NCBI GenBank assembly: GCA_028289585.1
Contig: JANQPI010000010.1
Location: 372,001-436,000, forward strand
Length of the DNA: 64,000 nt
Direction of reading: 5' to 3'
Source: Candidatus Zixiibacteriota bacterium
GTDB taxonomy: Bacteria > Zixibacteria > MSB-5A5 > GN15 > FEB-12
Below, piece by piece: positions 19,595-28,401 of the stretch. The position numbers and the translations under genes were made by a program. The stretch's first letter is position 1; every line of letters starts with the position of its first letter. The notes beneath the pieces are model-generated. The model saw only the letters and a program-made list of their open reading frames with translations. It made no database searches and had not been told where the DNA came from.

Positions 19595-20875
19595 ATGAAG
19601 ACGTGGAGCGCGTTTGCCGCGCTGATCCTGATTACCGGGCTGACGACCGGTTTCGCTCAGGTCGCCATCGAGTCCGTTGCTCGCCCCATCCCTTTCTCGG
19701 AACCGATCGATCCGGATACCTATATCATTCGACCCGGCGAACGCCTCCGCCTGACACTTCTTGGAACACAGAGGCCCGTGCAGGAGATCGTTCTCGATGC
19801 GGAGGGGCGAATGGTTGATCCGGAAGTCGGTGTTATTCTCCTTGCCGGATTGTCGCTGAGTGAAGCCCGCGAGCAACTGGTAGCGGTACTCGCCGACAGC
19901 TATTCCGGGGAGGGGATCGCGATCGGCATCGCTGAACCACCACGCGTATCGGTGACAATTTCGGGCGAAGTTGAAACTCCCGGCAGCTATCGGTTGTGGG
20001 CGTCCCAGACGGTGGCCGAGGCTATCGACTCTGCAGGTGGATTCACTGCCAATGCCGATCAGCGCTGGGTTGCCGTTACCGGTGCGAGGGGCGTTGATAC
20101 GATTGATCTCCTTACCTCCCAGCGATTAGAACGTCTGAACCGAAACACGTATGTTTATGAGGTCACCGCCATCACGGCGATGGCTCCGCGTCAAGTTGTC
20201 ACGGTTGCCGGTGATGTGCGTTGGCCAGGTCGTTATTCAATCGGCGACCACGAGACGGTTAGTGACATTGTTAGGCTTGCCCGACCTCGCTCGGCCGGAT
20301 TTCTCATTCAGCGGAATGGCGAGCCAGCAGATGGCTCAATGCAACTGGCAGCGTTCGATCGGCTGACCGTCGTTGCCGGCGATGCTGCCAGGGCGGGTAT
20401 AACGATAGCCGGAGCCGTTGCGCAGCCCGGGTTGTATGATCGATCGGCCGCTACGCTCGGCGCTCTGCTTGCGCTTGCCGGAGGGATGACGAATGATGCC
20501 AATCGGGACCGCATTGTTGTCTGGCGTCCCGTCGATCATGTGTACGCCGGAGTGGACGAGCCCCCCCTCCGAATCCCGGTGCAGGTCGGAGAGAGCGGAG
20601 AGGACTTCGCACTCGTCGCGCAGGATTCGGTTGTTGTGCCGCGACTGCTTCCCGTCGCCGAAATCCGCGGTCTGATTGCTCAACCCGGCTGGTATCCCTG
20701 GCGTCCGGGAATGTCGATCGCAGAGCTGATTGCCTCCGGTGGCGGAGTGGCGTCGGTGTCAGAACCACGGTTATTGCATACCGATCGTTTGACCGGGGCG
20801 ACACGGATCGTGTCAGCCAGTGCCATCATTGCCGATGGTGATCGCATTGACGTCATTGAGAGGACCGGTGAGTGA
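19595..20875 (+). CDS. polysaccharide export protein (Poly_export/SLBB)
   Basis: 426-residue secreted protein with a signal peptide (A-A-L-I-L-I-T-G-L, cleavage after F-A-Q). The mature part starts with a Poly_export domain, Y-I-I-R-P-G-E-R-L-R-L-T-L-L-G, and continues as a chain of SLBB repeats with V-S-G-E-V-x-x-P-G-S-Y, V-A-G-D-V-R-W-P-G-R-Y, I-A-G-A-V-A-Q-P-G-L-Y and L-I-A-Q-P-G-W-Y at regular spacing. This is the Wza-like periplasmic/outer-membrane part of a Wzx/Wzy export system. It lacks a lipobox, unlike Wza. It heads an operon with a Wzz-type gene overlapping its stop. Confidence 0.85.
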   Translation: MKTWSAFAALILITGLTTGFAQVAIESVARPIPFSEPIDPDTYIIRPGERLRLTLLGTQRPVQEIVLDAEGRMVDPEVGVILLAGLSLSEAREQLVAVLADSYSGEGIAIGIAEPPRVSVTISGEVETPGSYRLWASQTVAEAIDSAGGFTANADQRWVAVTGARGVDTIDLLTSQRLERLNRNTYVYEVTAITAMAPRQVVTVAGDVRWPGRYSIGDHETVSDIVRLARPRSAGFLIQRNGEPADGSMQLAAFDRLTVVAGDAARAGITIAGAVAQPGLYDRSAATLGALLALAGGMTNDANRDRIVVWRPVDHVYAGVDEPPLRIPVQVGESGEDFALVAQDSVVVPRLLPVAEIRGLIAQPGWYPWRPGMSIAELIASGGGVASVSEPRLLHTDRLTGATRIVSASAIIADGDRIDVIERTGE

Positions 20876-22095
20876 CGAACGATCAGTCAACATACAACGA
20901 TGGCAACCTGTTCGTGCTCCTGGAAGTATTGGCACGCTACCGGACGTTCATTCTGGGGATCGTTGGTCTAACGGCTGTGGTCTCTGTCATTGTCGCCTTT
21001 CTCCTGCCGAAATGGTACGAGGCCGAGACACTCCTGTTGCCGGTTGCTACCGATACCATGCCGATTGGGAAGTACGGAGAACTTTCGCGGATGACATCGT
21101 TTACGACCGGATTGGAATTGGCTCCGCTCGTAACGCCCGCCGATGTGCACGCTCGCATCTTGACTAGCAATGTCATTCGTGATCGAATCATTGATCAGTT
21201 TAATCTCTTCGAACGCTACGATGTCGACAAGTGGGCCGACGTGTACGAAGAGCTTGCGGGTAAAACAGATGTAACGGTGACCGAAGAAGGCTTACTGACC
21301 GTCGCCGTCGAAGATCGCTCTCCCGACACGGCGGCGCTGATGGCGAACGCGTTTGTTCTGGAACTCAATCGCGTTGCTCGATCGATCGTATCTGGCAAGG
21401 CCCGGGAGACTCGCGAGTTCATCGAGGAACGCGTCCGCGAGATTACGGCGGCATTGGACTCTTCACGAGCCGAACTGGAATCGTTCCAGTTAGAGAATCG
21501 CACGGTTGACTTCAGTGAGCAAACGAAGCTGGCAATTGATCAGGCGATAACCGCTAAGACATCGCTTGCGGAACTTGATCTGGAAATCGCCCAGGATCGG
21601 CGCGTGTATGGTCCTGATCATCCGGAGCTACAGACCAAGATGGAGCGCCGCCGCATTCTGCTGGAGCAGTTAGATCGACTGGAACACGGTTCCGACGATA
21701 CGAGTTTCTTTGCGCTGCCGCTGGCGTCGGTACCCACGCTGAGGGGCCAATTCGAGTTTCTGGCCAGTCGCGTCGAAGTCAACCGCGGACTCCACGAGAT
21801 TCTTCTCGAACAGTTAGAGCAGGCAAAGATCGCCGAGAACGAGCAATCGCCTACCGTGTCGGTCATTGATCCGGCAACCCCGCCCGACCAGCGATCACGG
21901 CCAAAACGTGCCATTCTGGTTTCCGTTGCAACCGGATTGGCCGCAGTCGTATCGATTCTTATCGCTCTTTTCCTCGGTTATGTTGATCGCATGCGGGCAT
22001 CTGGTTCTGCCGATTACGTCCGTTTACAGACGTTTTTGGGAGCTTTCTTTGGCTGGGTTCCGGGACTGCGATCCGGTGGACGAGGCGAGGTCTGA
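20872..22095 (+). CDS. Wzz-type chain-length determinant / polysaccharide co-polymerase
   Basis: 407 residues with two membrane segments, near 22-44 and near 345-367, flanking a periplasmic coiled-coil region rich in E, L and R. The start L-E-V-L-A-R-Y-R-T-F-I-L-G-I-V-G and the W-Y-E-A-E-T-L-L-L-P motif after the first segment are typical of Wzz domains; D-P-A-T-P-P-D-Q-R-S-R-P-K-R precedes the second segment. No C-terminal BY-kinase is fused. It sets chain length of the polymer exported by the SLBB protein. The start is GTG in a GTGA overlap. Confidence 0.85.
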   Translation: MTNDQSTYNDGNLFVLLEVLARYRTFILGIVGLTAVVSVIVAFLLPKWYEAETLLLPVATDTMPIGKYGELSRMTSFTTGLELAPLVTPADVHARILTSNVIRDRIIDQFNLFERYDVDKWADVYEELAGKTDVTVTEEGLLTVAVEDRSPDTAALMANAFVLELNRVARSIVSGKARETREFIEERVREITAALDSSRAELESFQLENRTVDFSEQTKLAIDQAITAKTSLAELDLEIAQDRRVYGPDHPELQTKMERRRILLEQLDRLEHGSDDTSFFALPLASVPTLRGQFEFLASRVEVNRGLHEILLEQLEQAKIAENEQSPTVSVIDPATPPDQRSRPKRAILVSVATGLAAVVSILIALFLGYVDRMRASGSADYVRLQTFLGAFFGWVPGLRSGGRGEV

Positions 22096-22097
22096 CA

Positions 22098-22862
22098 ATG
22101 GCTGAGAAATCCGGCATCTCCGCAACAGCCACGATTGGCAGTGGAACAGTGATCGGCGATCACCCGAGTATTGGTGATCGGGTCGTCATTGGAGCCAACT
22201 GTGAGATTGGCGCGCACGTTATCATCCACGCTGACACCACCATTGGTGACGCCGTTCGTATCGACGATGGTACCGTCATTGGCAAGCGACCGATGCGCGC
22301 GGCCAATTCGGCGGTTACCAAGGACCACGATCTTTCCCCAGCGCATCTCGGTTCCCGGTGTATCATTGGAACCTCGACTGTCATCTATCGTGGTTGCACC
22401 CTGGGCGAGAAAGTTCTCGTTGCGGACCTTGCAACGGTGCGGGAGAACGTGACCGTCGGCGATTTCACGATTATTGGTCGCAATGTGGCAATCGAGAACG
22501 AATGCGCGATTGGGCGGTACGTTAAGTTAGAGACCAATGTGTATATCACAGCGTATTCAACGGTGGAAGACCGATGTTTCATCGCTCCCTGCGTTGCAAC
22601 CTCGAACGACAACTTCGTTGGTCGTACGGAGGAGCGATTCCAACACTTCAAAGGAATCATCGCCCGCCGCGGAGCCCGCATTGGCGTGAACGCGACGATA
22701 TTACCAGGCGTTGAGATCGGGGCCGATGCACTCGTTGCCGCTGGAGCACTGGTTACTAAAGATGTTCCCGCGGGTAAGATTGTTGCCGGTGTGCCGGCCA
22801 AGGTCTTTCGAGATGTTCCCGAGGAGCAGTTGCTCGTGAATCAAGGGTGGAAGGACGATTGA
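22098..22862 (+). CDS. left-handed beta-helix acyltransferase (WbpD/WlbB-like)
   Basis: 254 residues made largely of hexapeptide repeats ([I/V/L]-G-x-x-x-x), e.g. I-G-S-G-T-V-I-G-D-H and I-G-A-N-C-E-I-G-A-H. The C-terminal turn G-V-N-A-T-I-L-P-G-V-E-I-G and V-P-A-G-K-I-V-A-G-V-P-A-K-V fit N-acetyltransferases that acetylate the amino group of a nucleotide sugar. With the PLP aminotransferases downstream, a route from UDP-keto-sugar through amino-sugar to N-acetylated sugar is likely; the exact sugar is unknown. It starts two bases after the Wzz stop. Confidence 0.82.
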   Translation: MAEKSGISATATIGSGTVIGDHPSIGDRVVIGANCEIGAHVIIHADTTIGDAVRIDDGTVIGKRPMRAANSAVTKDHDLSPAHLGSRCIIGTSTVIYRGCTLGEKVLVADLATVRENVTVGDFTIIGRNVAIENECAIGRYVKLETNVYITAYSTVEDRCFIAPCVATSNDNFVGRTEERFQHFKGIIARRGARIGVNATILPGVEIGADALVAAGALVTKDVPAGKIVAGVPAKVFRDVPEEQLLVNQGWKDD

Positions 22863-22863
22863 T

Positions 22864-23970
22864 ATGGCGATTCCGATTATTGACCTCGGTCGTCAGTACG
22901 CACAGCTGAAGACCGAACTCGACGCTGCCGTACTTGGTGTGTACGATCACGGGCGGTTCATCCTCGGTCCGGAAGTCGGTTGCTTAGAAGCCGGTATTGC
23001 TCAGCTCAGCGGGGTCGAATACGGCATCGGCGTCGCTTCGGGGACCGACGCTTTGCTCCTGGCCCTTCATGCGTGTGGCGTTGGCCCCGGTGATGAAGTG
23101 ATCACCGCGAACTTCTCTTTTTTCGCATCAGCCGGTGTTGTTACGCGACTCGGCGCCCGTCCCGTCTTTGTCGACACCGAGGAAGACTCTTTCAATCTGG
23201 ATCCGACTCTGCTGGAAGCAGCGATTACCGAAAAAACCAAAGCGATTGTACCGGTTCATCTTTTCGGCCAGCTCGCCGACATGGATCCGATCATGGAGAT
23301 CGCCCGGCGGCACAACATCCGAGTTGTCGAGGATGCCGCGCAGTCGGTTGGAGCCGAGTATAAAGGGCGCCCGGCCGGGTCGATTGGCGACCTCGGTTGT
23401 TTCTCGTTCTTTCCAACTAAGAACCTGGGAGGTTCGGGGGACGGGGGTATGATTGTGACCGCCGACAAGGAGTTGTACGAGCTTTGCAAGATGCTCCGGA
23501 CACATGGGGAGAAGCCGAAGTACTACCATCGCATCGTCGGTTACAATTCGCGACTCGATACCCTTCAGGCAGCTACGCTGCTGGTCAAACTACCGCACCT
23601 TCGGGAGTGGTCTGAGGCTCGTGTACGACATGCACAGCGATACGACCGTGAACTTGCCGATCTGCCGCATCTTACCGTCCCGAAAGTCATGCCGGGATCA
23701 ACGTTCCATATCTACAACCAGTACACCCTCCGCTCGCGCAAACGTGAGGAGATCATTGCTGGACTTCGTGAGCGTGAGATCGGTGTCATGATCTACTACC
23801 CGGTGCCGTTTCACCAGCAGGAGTGCTTTGCGGATCTCGGGTATGCCGCCGACGCTTTTCCCGTGTCTACCGCACAGGCGGAGACGGTGTTCTCGATTCC
23901 GGTCTATCCGGAGTTGACCGATGACGAACAAGGTCAGGTGATCGCCGCTCTGCGCGAACTAGCCGCGTGA
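22864..23970 (+). CDS. DegT/DnrJ/EryC1 sugar aminotransferase
   Basis: 368-residue PLP-dependent enzyme that aminates a keto-sugar nucleotide. It begins P-I-I-D-L-G-R-Q-Y, has G-V-A-S-G-T-D-A-L-L-L-A-L and E-D-A-A-Q-S-V-G-A for cofactor binding, and the PLP lysine in F-F-P-T-K-N-L-G-G. The C-terminal Y-Y-P-V-P-F-H-Q-Q-E motif is typical of WbpE/FdtB-like members. It starts 1 base after the acyltransferase stop and overlaps the following glycosyltransferase by 4 bases; the trio forms a compact amino-sugar module. Confidence 0.88.
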   Translation: MAIPIIDLGRQYAQLKTELDAAVLGVYDHGRFILGPEVGCLEAGIAQLSGVEYGIGVASGTDALLLALHACGVGPGDEVITANFSFFASAGVVTRLGARPVFVDTEEDSFNLDPTLLEAAITEKTKAIVPVHLFGQLADMDPIMEIARRHNIRVVEDAAQSVGAEYKGRPAGSIGDLGCFSFFPTKNLGGSGDGGMIVTADKELYELCKMLRTHGEKPKYYHRIVGYNSRLDTLQAATLLVKLPHLREWSEARVRHAQRYDRELADLPHLTVPKVMPGSTFHIYNQYTLRSRKREEIIAGLREREIGVMIYYPVPFHQQECFADLGYAADAFPVSTAQAETVFSIPVYPELTDDEQGQVIAALRELAA

Positions 23971-25064
23971 GCGCTTCTCAGACGGAGTTGCCTGCGACCT
24001 CCACCGCGGACGCGGGATCGGTCCGTGTCGTAATGCTCGGCGACGCCTCTCATCCGCAGGTTCGTCGGTGGCAGGCAGGGATGACAGCGCGGGGTTGGCC
24101 GACTCGTCTGATCTCGCTCGGCGGACAATCTGATTCGACAGCGATATCGTATCCGCGAAGTGGGAAGGCCGCCTACATTCGGTATTGGTTGCGCGTGCGC
24201 ACTGAAATTGAACGGTGCAACCCGGCCGTCGTTCACGTTCAGTCCGTGTCCGGTTATGGCCTCTGGTCGCACGCGGCTGGACGCCGTCCTCGCATTCTTT
24301 CCGCCTGGGGATCCGATATCGATCGCTTCGGTCAATCCGTGATTGGTCGGGTGGTGGTGCAACGAGCTCTGAACCGAGCGGCGGTTGTGACCGCGACCAG
24401 TGCATATCTGGCCAAGCGGACAGGGCAGCTGCTCCCTCGGATTGCGAAGCACATTCAGGTCGTGCCGTTTGGTGTCGAACCAGCACTCTCCGTGGACCCG
24501 ATGCCACCATCTCCACCGCTTCGCGTTCTGGCACTCAAGGGGGATAGAGAGATTAACGGTATCGATGTTCTGATTCGCGCCGCCGCCCAGGTTGTCGCCG
24601 ACGGAACCGAGATACTGATTACATTAACACGTGCCGAACCACTCGCAGCGGCGCATCGCCGACTTGCACAGGAGCTTGGCATTGGGAGCCGGTTGACGAT
24701 TCTGCCACGACAGCCGCATGAGCAGATTCCGGGTTTGTTGGCATCGCATCATCTGCTTGTGATGCCGTCGCGTCTGGAGTCGTTTGGTGTTGCGTCTCTC
24801 GAAGCGCAGGCGCACGGACGACCGGTCATCGCTACCGATATCGGCGGTTTGCCAGAGACGATCAACGCCGACCATACTGGTCTGGTCGTTCCGGCTGATG
24901 ATAGTGATGCGCTAGCCAGGGTACTGCGCCAACTTGCAAATGACCGTCGCAAACTCGAGCAGCTCGGTGCCGCCGGACCAACTTGGGTTGCCGATAACTA
25001 TGCATGGTCAACGTCGCTCGATCAGATGGTGCAGATTTACGAGCAGGTGATTGCCAATGCCTGA
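23967..25064 (+). CDS. family 4 glycosyltransferase
   Basis: 365-residue GT-B glycosyltransferase. The N-terminal domain has V-V-M-L-G-D-A-S-H-P-Q-V-R-R-W and H-V-Q-S-V-S-G-Y-G. The C-terminal nucleotide-sugar domain carries P-S-R-L-E-S-F-G-V-A-S-L-E-A-Q-A-H-G-R-P, the GT4 E-x7-E motif, and I-G-G-L-P-E. No membrane segment; probably works at the inner leaflet on a lipid-linked glycan. The start is set by the GTGA overlap with the DegT gene. Sugar and linkage cannot be read. Confidence 0.85.
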   Translation: MSASQTELPATSTADAGSVRVVMLGDASHPQVRRWQAGMTARGWPTRLISLGGQSDSTAISYPRSGKAAYIRYWLRVRTEIERCNPAVVHVQSVSGYGLWSHAAGRRPRILSAWGSDIDRFGQSVIGRVVVQRALNRAAVVTATSAYLAKRTGQLLPRIAKHIQVVPFGVEPALSVDPMPPSPPLRVLALKGDREINGIDVLIRAAAQVVADGTEILITLTRAEPLAAAHRRLAQELGIGSRLTILPRQPHEQIPGLLASHHLLVMPSRLESFGVASLEAQAHGRPVIATDIGGLPETINADHTGLVVPADDSDALARVLRQLANDRRKLEQLGAAGPTWVADNYAWSTSLDQMVQIYEQVIANA

Positions 25065-26223
25065 TCGCCCGATCCCGCTCTATGACCTCGTTATTTCTCC
25101 GGCGGCCAAACGTCGCGTTCGCGATGTTTTGCAATCCGGCTGGATATCGTCCGGACCAGTCGTCGACGAACTCGAAACGACCTTGTCGATGTCGCTCGAC
25201 CTGGCCCATGTCGCAGCAGTCAGTTCGGCCACAGCCGGTCTTGAGCTGGCTCTCCGCGCCTGTGGAATCGGCCGTGGTGATGAGGTCATCGCACCGGCGC
25301 TGACATTCGTCGCCACAGTCGAAGCGATCCGGCGGACAGGAGCGACTCCCGTCCTCGTCGATGTCAATCCGGATACCTGGACGATCTGTCCGGAGGAGGT
25401 GGGGCGGGCAGTTACTGATTCGACGCGAGCGATACTGTCCGTCGACTACGCCGGCATGCCTGCCGACTACAGCGAGTTGCGACGGTTAGCCCGGCAGCAT
25501 CGGCTGCGGATCATTGCCGATGCGTCACACGCCATTGGCGCTTTGTGGAATGACAAGTCACTGGTTCATGCTGTCGACGTAGCGGTGTTCTCGCTTCATG
25601 CGACCAAAAACCTCACGGCCGGAGAGGGGGGGGTGGTGGCATCCCGCCAACCGCGACTGATCAACGCGGTTCGCATCCTTGCCCGTCACGGCATGACAAC
25701 GACGGCGCATCAACGTCGTCGTGGAGCTGGGGCGTACGACATCCCTGAGGCGGGTCTCAAAGCGAATCTCAGCGACCTCTTGGCGGCTCTGGCGCTCGGT
25801 CAGCTGGAGCGTTTCTCAACTGACCAAAACAATCGTCGGCGTCTGGTCGAACGTTATCGTATGGGGCTTGCCGCGCAGGCGAGGCCGATCATCATGCAGG
25901 CGGCGACACCGCACGCGCTTTCCGGCGATCACCTGATGGTCGTGAGGCTTGTCGATGCCAGGCGCGCCCAACGCGATCGCGTGCGCGAGCGATTACGCGG
26001 GGAGGGGATAGAAACCGGACTGCACTATCGTCCGGTCCATACCTTTGGGGCCTATCGACCGCTGGCGCACGACCGTCTCCGGCATACCGCATTGCTGGCC
26101 GATCAGTTCATCACTTTGCCCCTCTATTCCGGTCTCAGTGGGCGAGCGGTTGACCGGGTTGTGGCATCGCTGGGACGTGCCTACGAGAGGTATTGTCCCG
26201 CCGGGCATCACAGGTCATCTTAG
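25057..26223 (+). CDS. second DegT/DnrJ/EryC1 aminotransferase
   Basis: 388-residue PLP aminotransferase of the ArnB/PseC-like group: I-P-L-Y-D-L-V-I-S-P start, S-G-P-V-V-D-E-L-E, S-S-A-T-A-G-L-E-L-A-L-R-A and I-I-A-D-A-S-H-A-I-G-A. The PLP lysine is in S-L-H-A-T-K-N-L-T-A-G-E-G-G. It is clearly different from the upstream DegT enzyme, so the cluster would install two amino groups or use two different sugars. I start it at ATG 25057, overlapping the glycosyltransferase by eight bases. Confidence 0.87.
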   Translation: MPDRPIPLYDLVISPAAKRRVRDVLQSGWISSGPVVDELETTLSMSLDLAHVAAVSSATAGLELALRACGIGRGDEVIAPALTFVATVEAIRRTGATPVLVDVNPDTWTICPEEVGRAVTDSTRAILSVDYAGMPADYSELRRLARQHRLRIIADASHAIGALWNDKSLVHAVDVAVFSLHATKNLTAGEGGVVASRQPRLINAVRILARHGMTTTAHQRRRGAGAYDIPEAGLKANLSDLLAALALGQLERFSTDQNNRRRLVERYRMGLAAQARPIIMQAATPHALSGDHLMVVRLVDARRAQRDRVRERLRGEGIETGLHYRPVHTFGAYRPLAHDRLRHTALLADQFITLPLYSGLSGRAVDRVVASLGRAYERYCPAGHHRSS

Positions 26224-26227
26224 GTCT

Positions 26228-27220
26228 ATGCCGACGAACGTTCCTCCCCAGTATGTTGAACTAGAGCAGCAGTACAAGGCTGAGCGGGATCTCCACGAGA
26301 AGCTTCGTATCGCGCAGGAGTTGTTGCGCATTATGCCGAAGCACAAGGGGACCGACCGACTCCAGGCCGACATGAAAACGCGGATTGCGAAACTCAGAAA
26401 AGAGATCGATTCGCAGGCGCGTTCGGGTGGGAAGTCCGGAGCCCACCAGTGGGATCATATTCCCCGCGAAGGGGCGGGTCAGATCATCTTGATTGGGCCG
26501 CCCAATAGTGGGAAGTCATCGCTGCTTGACGTTGGGACGAACGCCGAACCCGTCATAGCCGACTACCCCATGTCGACTCGGGAGCCACTGGCCGGAATGT
26601 GGCCGTTTGAGACCGTTCAGTTGCAGTTCATCGATACGCCACCGCTCGCACCCGACCATATCGAGGGGTATCTCTTCAACCTGATCCGTCAGGCCAACCT
26701 TGTAGCGCTGGTTGCCGATCTCGGCCAGCCAAACGGCGTTACGGAGCTGACGTGGATAGCCGAGCTCCTGGCAGAGAAGCGGATTCATTTGGTGACGACA
26801 CCCAGCGACGACAACGCACTGCACCATCAGGTGCGAACGGTCATTATTGGTCACAAGTCTGATGAGCCATCGGCCGCTGACGTTTCACGTGCTCTGACGG
26901 TGACTTTTCCCGATCTGCCGATGATAACAACGTCGCTGCTCGACGATGCCTCAATTGAGGCGTTGCCGCGTTGGCTCTTTGAGCAGCTACGTGTGATTCG
27001 TGTGTACACCAAAGAGCCTGGGCATCCGGTCGAACTTGTTGATCCGGTCGTTTTACCGGTCGGAGGGACAGTTACCGATGCCGCCACTGCGATTCATCGT
27101 GACATCGCCGCCAACCTGCAGTATGCGCGGGCTTGGGGAGGCTCATTTCACGATGGTCAACGGGTGCAGCGTGACCAGGTACTGTCCGATGGTGACATTG
27201 TGGAGTTTCATGCCCGTTGA
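26228..27220 (+). CDS. DRG/Obg-like GTPase with TGS domain
   Basis: 330 residues. A coiled N-terminal helix (about 10-63) precedes a small GTPase domain and a C-terminal TGS domain (about 257-330, ending D-G-D-I-V-E-F). G1 is G-P-P-N-S-G-K-S (90-97), G3 D-T-P-P (136-139) where most have D-T-P-G, and the G4 position reads G-H-K-S-D (208-212) rather than N-K-x-D, so guanine binding may be weak or altered. DRG-type proteins bind ribosomes or RNA; the role here is unknown. It sits 4 bases after the aminotransferase gene, an odd end to a sugar operon. ATG 26228 is chosen over an ATG inside the previous gene. Confidence 0.75.
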   Translation: MPTNVPPQYVELEQQYKAERDLHEKLRIAQELLRIMPKHKGTDRLQADMKTRIAKLRKEIDSQARSGGKSGAHQWDHIPREGAGQIILIGPPNSGKSSLLDVGTNAEPVIADYPMSTREPLAGMWPFETVQLQFIDTPPLAPDHIEGYLFNLIRQANLVALVADLGQPNGVTELTWIAELLAEKRIHLVTTPSDDNALHHQVRTVIIGHKSDEPSAADVSRALTVTFPDLPMITTSLLDDASIEALPRWLFEQLRVIRVYTKEPGHPVELVDPVVLPVGGTVTDAATAIHRDIAANLQYARAWGGSFHDGQRVQRDQVLSDGDIVEFHAR

Positions 27221-27264
27221 GTTGTTGACTTGACCCGCGACCACCGGTGTCGCCAATTCCGACT

Positions 27265-28401
27265 ATGAGTGCCGCCACCTTCGAGCGCCGATTTCTTCGC
27301 GCGATCCTGAACGCTCCTGTTGGAGCGCTCTCACCCAAGCAGATCACGTTGGCAACGGTCGGTCTTACCGTTGGCTATCTGGTCTGGTGGAGCATCGGTT
27401 ATGTGGCGTTGCTTGTCGATGGACAGCCGATTGGTCCCGCGTGGCGAGTCTTCGGCTGGTTACCCTACGCTCCGACTGTGCTCACCCATGGCTACGCCCA
27501 GCTTGTGTGGGGAATCGGTGTGGTGGCGGGAGTCATCTGTGTGATGACGGGGCAGACCGGCGTTGCTGTGGTTCAAGCTGAGCTGCTGCGAGGCAATCCG
27601 TTCTGCTCGCTACGGCAGGCTGGTCGTTTCGCGCTTGGTCGGTTTTGGGTCAATGCGGGGTTGGTTATCAGCTTGGGGCTGTTTCTCGCGGTGATGGCAG
27701 TAATCTATGCGCTCTTCGGTCTCCTCGTCCGCCTACCGTGGATAGGCGACTGGCTCTTTGCCCTGGTGCTCTTCCTGCCGCTGACGATCGTCGCGGTTCT
27801 TCTCCTGGCCGTTACCGGGATCACTGTGAAGGCGACACTGGTTGGGCCGGTCGTGATTGCCGCTGATCGTGACGGTTCGGTTTTTGCCGCGATCGTCGAG
27901 TCGTTTGCATCGGTTCTGCGGCGACCACTGCGCTGGGGAGTGACAACGATCTACCTGCTGCTCGCCGGTAAGCTCGCTGCTTATGTGTATGCGGTCGTTC
28001 TGTTGGTGGCGGTCTGGGGCATGAGTGAGGTGATGGGGATTGGCGATGGTGGGCGTGTGTCCTACCTCCTGTCAACGGCGCTGTCGGCAGTGCCGTCCGA
28101 GCACGTCATCGTCCGCTTCTGGTTGACTCCGCTTCCCGGTCTTCCGGGAGAGGTTCCGCTGGCTGCCGCCCCGGTGGTTGCGGCTAGTACCGTGACACCG
28201 GTGGTCGTCGTTGCTCTGGCGATCCTGTTTGGCTCGGTCGTCGGTTACGCGCTAAGCGTGGTCACGGTCGGACAGACATGGCTGATGGCAGCGATCACCA
28301 AAGACGCGATCGATCGGGATCTCAGTTCGGAACCGTCGTACTTCGCGTCAGAGGTCACTGGCAGTGGTTCTGACAATGACGCGGTAGAACGCGATGGTTA
28401 G
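27265..28401 (+). CDS. multi-pass membrane protein of unknown function
   Basis: 378 residues with about six to seven hydrophobic segments: near 31-50, 75-98, 130-155, 160-185, 215-245 and 310-340. The N-terminal part F-L-R-A-I-L-N-A-P-V-G-A-L and A-D-R-D-G-S-V-F-A-A-I-V-E-S-F-A resemble large YIP1- or DUF975-like membrane proteins, but I cannot assign a family. ATG 27265 or an in-frame GTG at 27247 could start it. It overlaps the panC start by eight bases, so it belongs to the pantothenate operon by position only. Confidence 0.6.
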   Translation: MSAATFERRFLRAILNAPVGALSPKQITLATVGLTVGYLVWWSIGYVALLVDGQPIGPAWRVFGWLPYAPTVLTHGYAQLVWGIGVVAGVICVMTGQTGVAVVQAELLRGNPFCSLRQAGRFALGRFWVNAGLVISLGLFLAVMAVIYALFGLLVRLPWIGDWLFALVLFLPLTIVAVLLLAVTGITVKATLVGPVVIAADRDGSVFAAIVESFASVLRRPLRWGVTTIYLLLAGKLAAYVYAVVLLVAVWGMSEVMGIGDGGRVSYLLSTALSAVPSEHVIVRFWLTPLPGLPGEVPLAAAPVVAASTVTPVVVVALAILFGSVVGYALSVVTVGQTWLMAAITKDAIDRDLSSEPSYFASEVTGSGSDNDAVERDG

